In this document: positions 1-8,312 of the stretch, in pieces
Layout: each line of letters starts with the position of its first letter
How positions within the stretch are numbered: the first letter of the stretch is position 1
Source of the DNA: Saprospiraceae bacterium
GTDB lineage: Bacteria > Bacteroidota > Bacteroidia > Chitinophagales > Saprospiraceae
DNA length: 64,000 nt
Assembly (NCBI GenBank): GCA_020631355.1
Contig: JAHDHL010000008.1
Coordinates: forward strand, 65,928 to 129,927
Reading direction: 5' to 3'
Made by a program: the position numbers and the translations under genes
The notes under the pieces: generated by a model
The model's input: only the letters and a program-made list of their open reading frames with translations
What the model was told of the DNA's origin: nothing
Database searches by the model: none

Positions 1-170
1 TCATACCCAGTTCCAAATCCGCACGGATATTCGAAGGAGATAAGGATGAGTAAATAAATTATGGCCATTTAAAACAAAAAAATTACAGGACTGTTCTTAG
101 ATTGTTGTTGGGCTAATCAAATAGCCATACTTTTATCCATACTCAGAAGATGACCTAAACTTGGGTCAAT
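1..170. other. Left-edge segment, possible tail of an upstream gene
   Basis: All three plus frames close within the first 57 bases. The longest open stretch is frame 1, which stops at 55-57 and could be the last 18 codons of a gene lying outside the window. It is too short to identify. The remaining bases up to the start at 171 are A+T-rich and carry no recognisable hairpin or RNA gene. Confidence 0.2.
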
Positions 171-2294
171 ATGCAAGAACTGTTTGAAGAACATAAGGAT
201 AAGATTGCTGTAGGAGCATTGGATTCAGTTCCCGTGGGAATTGTTTGGATCAGTCAGAATGGTTATATCCTCGAAGCGAATGAAAAATTTTGTAACGAAA
301 GGGAGTATACCATTGAGGAAATCAAAAAACTCCATATCCGGGATATCAATCCTCTTATTAGTACCAAAGGTTGGAGGAAATATTGGAATCAGGTGGATGA
401 AGCCAAAACCAATGTGGTCCAGTCCGAACACATGACCAAGAGTGGGATTGTCTTTCCTATAGAAACTACCTCTAATATGATTGAAACCGAAAACGGTTTC
501 AAGGTGATGTTCAGTATCGTCACATCCATTCTGGAAAGGGATAAATTCCGGGATTTATTGGAAGTAACCTCCCATAATGCCAAGGTAGTTGGATGGGAAT
601 GGAATCGCGTGGATGGTGAGTTCACTTATACATCCTATTTGCAGGAATTATGCGGAGGAGAAGAAGGGGATTGTTTCGAATCCTTACTTTCCCAAATATT
701 GAGTAAGACACAAATGGGAGAATTCAGGGCTCTCATGGAAAAGTGTACGAATGAACAGGAGGAGATAGACCATACATTCACGTTCAATGATAAGCAGGAT
801 ATAGAGCAATGGATTGAGGTGGAGGGGCAGCCGGTTGTGATTGATGATGAGGTAGTGAAGATACAGGGGACCATTCAGAATATTACCAACCATAGGATGT
901 TCTCCGATGAAATGCATATCCTTAAATATTGTATGGATCATTCTGAGGATCAGATTTTCTGGAGTGATGATGAGGGACGGCTATCCTATGTCAACATCAA
1001 GGCATGCGAAGCTTTAGGCTATTCCAAGAAAGAACTCATAGGAATGTATGTTTGGGATGTTGTCAAGATCAGTGAGGAGCATTGGTTTCAACATTGGGAA
1101 TCATTGAAGAATGTGGGAGAGATGGTGGATAACTATCTTCAGAAAAGAAAGAATGGTAGGTTACAGCCGGTCATGACCAAGAAGACGGCACTTAAATACA
1201 AGGATAAGTATTATAATCTGGCAATGGTCAGGGATATGTCCGAAACTGTGGCAAGAGAGGCCCAACTACAAGCCTCATTGGATAAGATCAACGAATTGCA
1301 GGCTCGCCTCTCCTTGGAGAATACCTATCTCAAGGAAGAAATCAGTAAGGAACATCGCTTCAGTAACATCATCAGTAAAAGTGATGATTATAAGAAAGTA
1401 CTGGCTCAGGTTCAGGATGTGGCAGCCACTGGAGCAACGGTTCTGATTCTTGGAGAATCGGGTACGGGAAAGGAATTATTGGCCAATGCCGTACATGAGC
1501 TCAGCGACCGTTCCGATAAGCCATTGATAAAGATCAACTGCGCCACTTTACCGGAGAATTTGATCGAGAGTGAATTGTTCGGTCATGAGAAAGGAGCTTT
1601 TACAGGAGCGTATGAAAGAAAAATCGGACGTTTCGAACTGGCGGATGGAGGAACAATCTTCCTGGATGAAATGGGTGAATTGCCCTTGGGACTGCAGGCG
1701 AAGTTGCTGAGGGTTCTGCAAGAGGGTGAATTCCAAAGGTTGGGGAATGCTAGGACGATGAAAGTCGATACAAGGATTATCGCAGCTACCAATAGGGATT
1801 TAATCGAACAGGTGAAGAAAGGAGCATTCAGGGAGGATTTGTATTTCAGACTAAATGTTTTTCCTATCATTAATATCCCTTTACGGGAAAGAAAGGATGA
1901 TATTCCATTACTGGCACAGCACTTCATGGAAAAATTTTCGGATAAGATGAACAAGCAGTTGGAAGGAATATCCCCTGCTTCGATTCGTAGGTTAACTGCT
2001 TATGACTATCCGGGTAATGTCAGGGAACTTGAGAATATCATAGAGCGGGCGGTTATCACCAACAAGGGGAAAATCCTAAAGCTTCCCTCCAGCTTTTTTG
2101 AGAATCACCTAAAGGATGATGAAGAAGATAAAGGGTTGGTCACGATGGAAGAAATGCAAAGGGATTATATCATTAGGGTCTTAGAACATACCAATTGGAA
2201 AATTACAGGAGATGGTGGTGCAGCTGCAATCCTGGGCATGAATGGGAAGACACTTTATTCAAGAATGACAAAATTGGATATACAGAAACCTTAA
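171..2294 (+). CDS. PAS-domain sigma-54-dependent transcriptional activator
   Basis: A 707-residue bacterial enhancer-binding protein. The N-terminal third holds PAS sensory segments, clearest at about residues 14-120 and 250-365, with a weaker one between. A short coiled coil follows near 365-390. The AAA+ domain (about 400-640) has Walker A GESGTGKE at 428-435, the sigma-54 contact loop GAFTGA at 475-480 and Walker B FLDE with Asp499. The C-terminus (about 665-705) is a Fis-like helix-turn-helix containing [16 protein letters not shown]. Such proteins bind upstream sites and use ATP to open promoters held by RpoN; the signal read by the PAS domains cannot be told. There is no receiver domain, so no two-component partner is implied. 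A hairpin terminator follows directly. Nearby repeats and a -24/-12-like element in front of the next gene suggest a local target. Confidence 0.95.
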   Translation: MQELFEEHKDKIAVGALDSVPVGIVWISQNGYILEANEKFCNEREYTIEEIKKLHIRDINPLISTKGWRKYWNQVDEAKTNVVQSEHMTKSGIVFPIETTSNMIETENGFKVMFSIVTSILERDKFRDLLEVTSHNAKVVGWEWNRVDGEFTYTSYLQELCGGEEGDCFESLLSQILSKTQMGEFRALMEKCTNEQEEIDHTFTFNDKQDIEQWIEVEGQPVVIDDEVVKIQGTIQNITNHRMFSDEMHILKYCMDHSEDQIFWSDDEGRLSYVNIKACEALGYSKKELIGMYVWDVVKISEEHWFQHWESLKNVGEMVDNYLQKRKNGRLQPVMTKKTALKYKDKYYNLAMVRDMSETVAREAQLQASLDKINELQARLSLENTYLKEEISKEHRFSNIISKSDDYKKVLAQVQDVAATGATVLILGESGTGKELLANAVHELSDRSDKPLIKINCATLPENLIESELFGHEKGAFTGAYERKIGRFELADGGTIFLDEMGELPLGLQAKLLRVLQEGEFQRLGNARTMKVDTRIIAATNRDLIEQVKKGAFREDLYFRLNVFPIINIPLRERKDDIPLLAQHFMEKFSDKMNKQLEGISPASIRRLTAYDYPGNVRELENIIERAVITNKGKILKLPSSFFENHLKDDEEDKGLVTMEEMQRDYIIRVLEHTNWKITGDGGAAAILGMNGKTLYSRMTKLDIQKP

Positions 2295-2312
2295 GTCTCA
2301 TTTTACAACTTG

Positions 2313-2349
2313 AAACGGCAATTATCAAAAGGATAATTGCCGTTTTTTT
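2313..2349 (+). terminator. Rho-independent terminator after the sigma-54 activator
   Basis: A 14-bp stem (2313-2326 with 2332-2345) closes on a short AAAAG loop and runs into a T-tract at 2343-2349. It ends the transcript of the activator gene. Confidence 0.85.
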
Positions 2350-2366
2350 ATGCAGTAGAATGACCC

Positions 2367-2401
2367 GACTTAGTGTATTTTTTACAAGGGGACTTAGTGT
2401 A
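2367..2401. repeat. Direct repeat GACTTAGTGTA, two copies 24 bp apart
   Basis: The 11-mer GACTTAGTGTA occurs at 2367-2377 and again at 2391-2401. The second copy runs into the small palindrome TGTAATTATTACA. A shorter copy, CTTAGTGTA, lies at 2957-2965 across the stop codon of the next gene. The pair sits about 165-200 bp upstream of a -24/-12-like element, which is a usual distance for activator binding sites of sigma-54 promoters. That role is inferred. Confidence 0.4.
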
Positions 2402-2457
2402 ATTATTACATACGGTTCGTGTCAAAAATACATGAATTTTAGTATTCAAATCTACTT

Positions 2458-2488
2458 CTTAAATATCAGAAATTTTCTGATATTTAAG
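2458..2488. promoter_or_regulatory. Long inverted repeat, possible activator binding site
   Basis: A perfect 14-bp inverted repeat (CTTAAATATCAGAA, 3-base spacer, TTCTGATATTTAAG). It has no T-tract and lies away from a gene end, so a protein-binding site is more likely than a terminator. It is centred about 95 bp upstream of the -24/-12-like element at 2566-2580. The neighbouring sigma-54 activator is the obvious candidate ligand, but this is inference. Confidence 0.4.
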
Positions 2489-2565
2489 AAAATTTTAAAA
2501 TAAATTTAATTCATATTAATTTTTATATATCTGATAATCAATTAGTTGCAAACTTTTTTTTCTTT

Positions 2566-2580
2566 TGGTATAACACTTGG
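2566..2580 (+). promoter_or_regulatory. Sigma-54-like -24/-12 element
   Basis: TGGTATAACACTTGG keeps the TGG at -24 and the TTG at -12 with the correct spacing of the RpoN consensus, but the final C of the -12 GC pair is G. It ends 45 bp before the ATG at 2626 and follows a gene for a sigma-54 activator. The mismatch at a near-invariant base keeps the call tentative. Confidence 0.35.
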
Positions 2581-2625
2581 ATATAAATCACTGTATAATA
2601 ATTGTATTTCATAACAAAAATAGAA

Positions 2626-2961
2626 ATGTACGAATACGTCATCCATGAAAATACGGAAGTTGACCTGGAGTTATTAGAGGAGAAATTGAAAGCTGAGAGA
2701 ACACTTCTAATATTTAGATTAAGGGATGACTACATTAATCAGCTAACAATAGAGCGATTGCTTGAATCATTCAGTCCGGACCAACATTGGGTCATTGTAG
2801 ACATAACAATGGAGTCCCAAAAAGTTTCGGTTGATTATTTTCATCTGGAACGATTACCCAAGTTTTATTTCTATAACAATGGGGAAGTCGTAAAAACAAT
2901 TTCAGGTAGTATTTCCAAGTCCAAATTGGAAAATTACATGTATCAGATGAAAGCAGCTTAG
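2626..2961 (+). CDS. Small thioredoxin-fold-like protein without CxxC
   Basis: A protein of 111 residues from the ATG at 2626; an upstream in-frame TTG at 2602 is less likely. The second half (HWVIVDI, then LPKFYFYNNGEVV and an SGSISKSKLENYM-type helix) follows the last strands and helix of thioredoxins, including the cis-Pro-like Pro before KFYFY. No cysteine pair is present, so it cannot act as a dithiol reductase; a binding or scaffold role is possible. It has no signal peptide and should be cytoplasmic. The gene stands alone downstream of the putative sigma-54 control region. The assignment rests on the strand pattern only. Confidence 0.75.
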   Translation: MYEYVIHENTEVDLELLEEKLKAERTLLIFRLRDDYINQLTIERLLESFSPDQHWVIVDITMESQKVSVDYFHLERLPKFYFYNNGEVVKTISGSISKSKLENYMYQMKAA

Positions 2962-3166
2962 TGTAGTATTATATAAAGTCTAAAGTTGGTTTTCCAAGCT
3001 GAAAAGTCAGTATTGGAAAGGCCACTCCCAACCCCAAACCCAAAGACTTTTTATTGTCAGTTTCGTTTCGCAGAAAGAATTGGGGATACTCAATCCCCAA
3101 TTCTCTACGAAACAGCAACAGTAAATACCAAAACCATTTTTGAACGCATGTTTAACCATTTAATGT

Positions 3167-3742
3167 ATGATCCATATGAAAGCCATAATCAAAGAACAAG
3201 TAAGAGGTCCCAAGCTCGCAGAACCCAATCCCTTATTCCATGACCTGATGAAAAGCAGGGTGTTGGGTAAAGAAGTGATATGGGTGGATTGTCCATCGGA
3301 TTTCGATAAGATTCCTACTGGAAACTTAGACTTGGGAGGTAAGATAATTATTTACATCCCAAGGAATTTCAAGTACAATTATATATCCAACATCAAGTAC
3401 TTAATGCGTGGGGCATATCCCAATATAGATAATCTCAGTTATCTGGGACATATGGCCAATGTATTTCAATCCGGCCTGAAACTACAGGGTAAACTAGGCG
3501 GACTTACGAATGAGGAAAACAAAATTAAGGAGAAACACATACATTATCTAACTGGTTATCAGAATATCAGCCTTGAAACAACACCATATTCTTCTCTGGA
3601 GGATGAATTGAGGAAGCAGATCGGAACAGTTATGCTGGCCGTCTCAGTCAATAGTGAAAGTATCTTCGAAATGAACGATATCACTTTGGGAGACATCAGG
3701 GAAGTCATTCCATTCATAAAGGTACCCTTAATGATTTTCTAA
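3167..3742 (+). CDS. Hypothetical protein, 191 residues
   Basis: A soluble protein with no signal peptide, membrane segment or motif that I recognise. It starts MIHMKAIIKEQVRGPKLAEP; the ATG at 3176 is an alternative start three codons later. The middle contains a lysine- and asparagine-rich part and the end is hydrophobic (VIPFIKVPLMIF). It begins about 205 bp after the thioredoxin-like gene, and a strong terminator follows. A TTG-started frame at 2986-3243 overlaps its beginning and is probably not a gene. Confidence 0.75.
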   Translation: MIHMKAIIKEQVRGPKLAEPNPLFHDLMKSRVLGKEVIWVDCPSDFDKIPTGNLDLGGKIIIYIPRNFKYNYISNIKYLMRGAYPNIDNLSYLGHMANVFQSGLKLQGKLGGLTNEENKIKEKHIHYLTGYQNISLETTPYSSLEDELRKQIGTVMLAVSVNSESIFEMNDITLGDIREVIPFIKVPLMIF

Positions 3743-3775
3743 CCTTGAAAATCACATATTTTTAATTCGGACAGG

Positions 3776-3812
3776 GGAGGTGGCTATCTGACACCGGCCA
3801 CCTCCATTTTTT
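3776..3812 (+). terminator. Rho-independent terminator
   Basis: Stem GGAGGTGGC (3776-3784) pairs with GCCACCTCC (3797-3805), followed by ATTTTTT. It separates the hypothetical gene from dps, so dps needs its own promoter or read-through. Confidence 0.9.
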
Positions 3813-3828
3813 AACCAAAAATCATTAT

Positions 3829-4320
3829 ATGAATAACGCTAATAGGAATATAGCCATTGCACTCAACCAATTACTAGCTAACTTTCAAATCCATAATCAG
3901 AATCTGAAAGGATTCCATTGGAATGTGAAAGGGGAGAATTTTTTCGAATTACATGAGAAGTTCGAGGAACTCTACCAGACCAATAGCAAGCAATTGGATC
4001 AGATTGCAGAGCGTATCCTTGCCCTAGAATTCAAACCATATTCCAGTTATAGCCTATACCTCGAACAATCTGAATTATCCGAAATGGATGATATCGGTTC
4101 CGGCCGAAAAATGATCATCGCTATTCTGGAAAGTCAGGACCTGCTGGTCATGAAGATGAAAGAACTGGTCGTATTGTCCCGTAATGAAGAAGACTTCTCC
4201 ACAGCCTATATGATGGAGTCATTCATTGCCCAAAAAGAAAAACAACAATGGCAGCTCAATACATGGCTCAAAAACCCTAAGGTAGGCCGTATGAGTAAGG
4301 AGATTTCCTACATCAATTGA
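3829..4320 (+). CDS. dps: Dps family DNA-protecting ferritin
   Basis: A 163-residue ferritin-like four-helix protein with the Dps signature NLKGFHWNVKGENFFELH. Members form 12-subunit shells that oxidise Fe(II) with peroxide and store the iron, protecting DNA under stress. The ferroxidase ligands, shared between subunits, are visible: His30 and His42, then Asp57 and Glu61 in QLDQIAER. The N-terminus is short with few lysines, so direct DNA binding is not evident. The length is normal for the family. The gene stands alone, only 16 bp after a terminator. No peroxide-regulator operator could be identified by eye. Confidence 0.95.
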   Translation: MNNANRNIAIALNQLLANFQIHNQNLKGFHWNVKGENFFELHEKFEELYQTNSKQLDQIAERILALEFKPYSSYSLYLEQSELSEMDDIGSGRKMIIAILESQDLLVMKMKELVVLSRNEEDFSTAYMMESFIAQKEKQQWQLNTWLKNPKVGRMSKEISYIN

Positions 4321-4374
4321 TTGCGTGCAAAATTTTTTTCAAAAAAACACTATTTCCAAAATCCACTTTTGCAT

Positions 4375-4438
4375 TTAGGTGAGTATATGATTTTACAGGT
4401 GCTCACCTAACACTTGAAACAAACATGTGACCACATGT
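4375..4438. promoter_or_regulatory. Two inverted repeats upstream of the DUF4382 gene
   Basis: The first repeat is TTAGGTGAG (4375-4383) with CTCACCTAA (4402-4410). The second is ACATGTG, AC, CACATGT (4423-4438). Neither has a T-tract. They sit 115-180 bp before the lipoprotein start at 4553, so they could be operators or part of a structured leader. Confidence 0.35.
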
Positions 4439-4552
4439 TGGGTGGATGCTCTTTGTCCAGAAAACAACTTTATTTAGTTCACAAAACCTACAATCAGAGT
4501 GAAGAAGATTTTTACTGTTAAAACCTTTTTTAATTCTAAAATCACTTTCATC

Positions 4553-5521
4553 ATGAAAAAGAGACAATTTTTAATTTATCCCCTAATGCTACTTGTTTCC
4601 TTATTTTTTATCCAATGTACCGAAGATACTGATACGAGTACTGGCGGAGAGACAGGTGCGGAATCAGAAGTTCAGATTGAGATTACGGATGCCCCGATTG
4701 ATAATTCCAAGATATCAGGTGTATTCGTAACAGTTGCAGCCATCAAGTTGGATGGAGAAACCTATGAGGGTTTCAGCGGAAGAAAAACGATTAATGTTTA
4801 TGCCCTACAGAACGGCCAGACAGAAGTCCTAGGCTTGGGTAAGATGAGCACGAAAACCTATTCCAATATCACCTTGGTTTTGGATGCGGATGCAGACCAG
4901 AATGGTAATGCTCCCGGATGTTATGTAATGACCGTGGATGGTACCAAGGATGATTTGTATGCCAATGTGAGTGGAATGCAGGAAATCGTAATCAATAAGT
5001 CCATCAATACTGCGGAAGAAAGCAGGAATAAGTTGGTCATTGATTTTGACCTGAGAAAAACGATTGATGCCCAGACTACATCATCGGGTGCTTCTGATTA
5101 TGAATTCAAGGCGAACGCTACCATGAGATCATCCATCAGAGCTGTAAGGAGGAACAGGAGTGGGAATATTCGTGGACAAGTAACGGGTAATCTTTCTTCC
5201 TCATCCAAGACTGTGATTTATGCTTACAAGTCAGGTACATACAATCAGCAGACAGAGGCCAATTCCAATACTGAATTCTCTAGTGCTACAAGCAGTTGTA
5301 TCGCTGATGCCGAGGGAAACTACACTCTGGCATTCATGGAGGAGGGAGAATACGAAATCGTATGTGCTTCCTACGAGGATGAGGATAATGATGGCCAATT
5401 CGAATTCCAAGGAACCTTGGCACTTGATATCCTATTAGGATTGGACACGAGCATAGCAACAGTGAGTGCAGAATCCAATACTTCATTGAATATTAATGTA
5501 GCAGGAATGCTACCACTATAA
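4553..5521 (+). CDS. DUF4382-type lipoprotein
   Basis: A 322-residue exported lipoprotein. The ATG at 4553 gives a clean signal, MKKRQFLIYPLMLLVSLFF, with the lipobox FIQC and acylated Cys22; a GTG 54 bp upstream would add an implausible N-terminus. Mature residues start with an acidic linker and then VQIEITDAPIDNSKISGVFVTVAAIKL, the usual opening of DUF4382 domains, which are beta-rich surface domains of unknown function. The last 110 residues form a second, carboxypeptidase-regulatory-like beta domain (NIRGQVTG through AEGNYTLAFMEEGEYEI). It is probably in the outer membrane. The gene is monocistronic and is followed by a strong hairpin. Confidence 0.9.
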   Translation: MKKRQFLIYPLMLLVSLFFIQCTEDTDTSTGGETGAESEVQIEITDAPIDNSKISGVFVTVAAIKLDGETYEGFSGRKTINVYALQNGQTEVLGLGKMSTKTYSNITLVLDADADQNGNAPGCYVMTVDGTKDDLYANVSGMQEIVINKSINTAEESRNKLVIDFDLRKTIDAQTTSSGASDYEFKANATMRSSIRAVRRNRSGNIRGQVTGNLSSSSKTVIYAYKSGTYNQQTEANSNTEFSSATSSCIADAEGNYTLAFMEEGEYEIVCASYEDEDNDGQFEFQGTLALDILLGLDTSIATVSAESNTSLNINVAGMLPL

Positions 5522-5626
5522 AATCCCCCATAACCCCGGGACAGCTATCATTTTGAAAAGCACTATGAATCCCCGTAACCCCCCAATAACTATTTCCTTT
5601 TTGGACACCCTAATTTCCTAAAAGTC

Positions 5627-5651
5627 ATCCGGCGGCAATATGCCGCCGGAT
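5627..5651 (+). terminator. Strong G+C-rich hairpin before the barrel gene
   Basis: A perfect 10-bp stem (ATCCGGCGGC, loop AATAT, GCCGCCGGAT). The T-tract is poor, so termination may be partial. It ends only 18 bp before the ATG at 5670, so it could also affect translation of that gene. Confidence 0.6.
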
Positions 5652-5669
5652 ATTTAAAATTGAATTGAC

Positions 5670-6290
5670 ATGAGAATATTATCAAAGATCATATTTGCCT
5701 TAACCCTAATAGCATTCATACAGCCACTTAATGCACAATCGACATCCTCCTTCGGAATCAAGGCAGGCTATATCAATAGTGGTTTTATCGGAGAAGATGC
5801 ATCCGACCAAGACAAGAAACCCGGTTTCCAAGCAGGGGCGTTCTTCAATGTGACATCTGGGAATGGTATCATCGGATTCCAACCTGAAATATTATATTCC
5901 CAAAAAAGCACAACATTCAGGGCGCTTAACATACAGGAGGAGTATAGATTATCCTACTTGAAAGTTCCTGCCTTACTTAAGATTTCCATTCCCTTGGATA
6001 TGATAAGACCGAATATCTTCGTAGGACCTTATGCCAGTTTCAGATTGAGTGAGGACTATACTTATACCGATTTGATTACAGGAGTAACTGCATCCGATTC
6101 TGACCAAACCCAATCCATTGATTATGGAGCCGTTTTCGGTGGGGGAGTGGATGTGCAATTGTCATCCATCTTATTGACCGCTGATTTGAGATATGATTTG
6201 GGAATGCAGGAGTTGGAGGATGCAGAACAACCCAAGGATATTAAGAATGGGGATTTCTCATTTAATGTAGGTATTGCATTTCCTTTATAA
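5670..6290 (+). CDS. PorT-like outer-membrane beta-barrel protein
   Basis: A 206-residue protein with a typical Sec signal ending in PLNAQ. The mature part has alternating short hydrophobic strands (SSFGIKAGYINSGF, GFQAGAFFNVTSG, GIIGFQPEILYSQKS, RLSYLKVPALLKI, PNIFVGPYASFRL) and ends in NVGIAFPL. This is the pattern of the small porin-family barrel domain common in Bacteroidota. Such proteins sit in the outer membrane; a specific substrate cannot be told. It starts shortly after a strong hairpin and is followed by a terminator about 90 bp downstream. Confidence 0.9.
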   Translation: MRILSKIIFALTLIAFIQPLNAQSTSSFGIKAGYINSGFIGEDASDQDKKPGFQAGAFFNVTSGNGIIGFQPEILYSQKSTTFRALNIQEEYRLSYLKVPALLKISIPLDMIRPNIFVGPYASFRLSEDYTYTDLITGVTASDSDQTQSIDYGAVFGGGVDVQLSSILLTADLRYDLGMQELEDAEQPKDIKNGDFSFNVGIAFPL

Positions 6291-6379
6291 GCATTTTAAT
6301 TCATGATATGGACGCAATGAAATTCCCTAGCCAATTAATCTAAGACACGAACCCTTAAAATAATTTTCATGCGTTCAAT

Positions 6380-6419
6380 GAGCTTCGTTTACCCGAGGGT
6401 ATTCGAGGCTCTTTTTATT
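6380..6419 (+). terminator. Probable terminator after the barrel gene
   Basis: GAGCTTCG (6380-6387) pairs with CGAGGCTC (6404-6411) over a 16-base loop, followed by a T-rich run to 6419. Confidence 0.6.
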
Positions 6420-6708
6420 TAGTAGTGCGTTCGGATTTAATACTTTGGGATAATTTTATTTTTTCGAATTTGATAGTCCATACTTGGGGTTGGTGGGTTA
6501 TTCCAGGAAAATCATCAGACTAAGTCGAAAATCATATTTGAAATTCAATCAGGTGCAAAATGACTTGGATTTAATTTCTGAATCTAGATGTATTCTGATA
6601 TGATTTAAATTTTTTTTAAAAAAATATCAAAAAAATAAATCCACTTGCTGCTTTTCATGAGTATCTAATATTGTAAGACTGATTCATTAATTCATAAAGA
6701 TACTCAAG
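6420..6708. other. Intergenic leader of the DUF4331 gene
   Basis: This is A+T-rich, with no coding frame. Just before the ATG at 6709, GAGTATCT (6659-6666) can pair with AGATACTC (6698-6705), leaving a 31-base loop. The right arm lies three bases from the start codon and would cover the ribosome entry site if it formed. A perfect TAnnTTTG element was not found. Confidence 0.35.
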
Positions 6709-7359
6709 ATGAAAAAGAAACAATTTTTAGTATTAACCATTTTTGCTTCGATTGCATTATTCGGACTGATGTCCGCTGACCATATTGATGCACCATTAGT
6801 TGCCGGAGGGCAAACTGACATAACGGATTTGTATGTTTTTCAAAGTCCGAATAATAATGACAATATGGTTTTTGTTGGTAATGTCCAAGGCTTAATGGAT
6901 CCCGCTTCAACGGAGAATGCTGCATTTGATCCCAGTATGATGTTGGAATTCAATATTGATAACAATGGTGATAATGTTGAGGATTTGGTTATCCAATGCC
7001 TATATGAAAATAATCAATTATGGGTGTATGGTCCTACAGCGCCGACCATGACAGGAACCAATAGCAGGGTCAATGTCGCAGCCATGAATATGAGTGGTGG
7101 GATTACTCGTTATGGAGATGCTCCGAATATTATTGAAAGCAATGGTATAAAGGCATTTGCAGGACCACGCGATGATCCTTTCTTCTTTGATTTCACACGC
7201 TATACTGAAATTCTTGGAGGCACCCAAACAGGTTTTGCCAATCCGGGTAATGACACTTTTGCCGGAACCAATGTATTATCCACGGTGGTGGAAGTACCCA
7301 AGGAATTATTAGGTGGTTCGGGAACCCTTAATGTATGGTTGGAATCCAAGAGGAAATAA
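6709..7359 (+). CDS. DUF4331 N-terminal-half exported protein
   Basis: A 216-residue protein with a Sec signal (MKKKQFLVLTIFASIALFGLM) followed directly by SADHIDAPLVAGGQTDITDLYVF, the classic opening of DUF4331 proteins (the SHxDAP-type motif and TDLYAF). It then has LEFNIDNNGDNVEDLVIQ and GPRDDPFFFDF, both conserved family segments. Full-length family members continue for roughly another 200 residues; here the chain stops at LNVWLESKRK, and the missing C-terminal part is encoded by the next gene. The function of DUF4331 is unknown. The two products probably act together outside the cytoplasm. Confidence 0.9.
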   Translation: MKKKQFLVLTIFASIALFGLMSADHIDAPLVAGGQTDITDLYVFQSPNNNDNMVFVGNVQGLMDPASTENAAFDPSMMLEFNIDNNGDNVEDLVIQCLYENNQLWVYGPTAPTMTGTNSRVNVAAMNMSGGITRYGDAPNIIESNGIKAFAGPRDDPFFFDFTRYTEILGGTQTGFANPGNDTFAGTNVLSTVVEVPKELLGGSGTLNVWLESKRK

Positions 7360-7435
7360 TGACCCGATGTCAATGAATCCTATATGGATACTAGGATTCT
7401 CTATTTTTTATTTACTTAATATTAAAAGAAAAATC

Positions 7436-7978
7436 ATGTTACAATATAATAAGAGTACCCGATTGGTTGTGTTGTTTGCGATTATGTTTGTCATTGTTTT
7501 TACAGCCTGTAAGGATGATGCTGACCAAGGGCCTGATGCCAATGCCATTTACGAACAGGAAGACCAGAATGCAAGACCGGCCATCAATACCGTATTCAAT
7601 GCAACGGATATGGATAAGAATAATTTCAATACAACAATTCCATCAGAACAAGCCACTTTCGCATCTGCTTTCGAAACCAGATTGCTGGCACTGAATCCTG
7701 GATATACTACCAATGCCCTAGGGTTGGATGCAACTACTTTTACAGGTATTCTGGCTACGGATGTACTGAATGTTTCCACTACTGGAACGACCACCTTTTT
7801 TGATGGGACAAATGTACTTACAGGTAGGAATCTGATGGATGATGTCATCGATGTGGAATTACTATTGATTTTCGGAGGACCGGATGGTTCGGTTAATCCT
7901 GGATTGACGAGTGATAACGTATCCTCTAATGACGTCGCATTCTTGAATGAATTTCCCTATTTGGGAAATCCGCATTAA
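7436..7978 (+). CDS. DUF4331 C-terminal-half lipoprotein
   Basis: A 180-residue lipoprotein from the ATG at 7436, with signal MLQYNKSTRLVVLFAIMFVIV and lipobox FTAC. The mature part matches the C-terminal half of DUF4331 proteins: RPAINTVFN, NGRxL-like GRNLMDDVIDVELLLIFGG, then NPGLTSDNVSSNDVAFLNEF and a terminal PYLGNPH. It lies 76 bp after the gene for the N-terminal half, so one domain is divided into a soluble exported piece and a lipid-anchored piece. An overlapping longer frame from 7313 would destroy the lipoprotein signal and is rejected. Confidence 0.88.
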   Translation: MLQYNKSTRLVVLFAIMFVIVFTACKDDADQGPDANAIYEQEDQNARPAINTVFNATDMDKNNFNTTIPSEQATFASAFETRLLALNPGYTTNALGLDATTFTGILATDVLNVSTTGTTTFFDGTNVLTGRNLMDDVIDVELLLIFGGPDGSVNPGLTSDNVSSNDVAFLNEFPYLGNPH

Positions 7979-8043
7979 TTTTTACATCACACTCAGTTAT
8001 GGAAATATAGGGGACCTATGACCTAGGAAATACCCTATTTCCC

Positions 8044-8095
8044 GTATTCCAATGGAGTGCTGTTCGGAGGGGTTTGTTCAGCCTCCTTGGAATAC
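8044..8095 (+). terminator. Hairpin after the split DUF4331 pair
   Basis: An imperfect stem pairs GTATTCCAA with TTGGAATAC, and the inner GGAG and GCTG with CAGC and CTCC. It is followed by TTTAATTC. The gap from 7979 to 8312 holds nothing else recognisable; the TPR gene may have its own promoter or depend on read-through. Confidence 0.5.
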
Positions 8096-8312
8096 TTTAA
8101 TTCACCCTGGAATATGTTCTTTTTTTGAAGATGATTTCAGTTTGTTTTGCTTCTGATTGAGGCCTGAATATGATTTATGCTTTTGGTATTTTGATTATTT
8201 TGGAATAGCCTGCCATGTTTGGAATGTGGATGATTAGATGCAAGAGGAATGGAATTAATCCGAAGAATAAAATCCGAATACTTTCCAAATCACGATTATT
8301 AAAAATCATAAC

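Noticed and set aside
3061-3110. Inverted repeat TTGGGGATAC...ATCCCCAATTC as a terminator for the thioredoxin-like gene
   Set aside because: It is short and followed by no T-tract, more than 100 bp after the stop codon.
2986-3243. TTG-started frame of 85 codons
   Set aside because: It overlaps the start of the better-supported gene at 3167, has no ATG start, and its composition (PTPNPK, KRSQARRTQ) looks like non-coding DNA.
7313-7435. N-terminal extension of the second DUF4331 gene
   Set aside because: It overlaps the end of the first gene and would bury the clear lipoprotein signal that starts at 7436.
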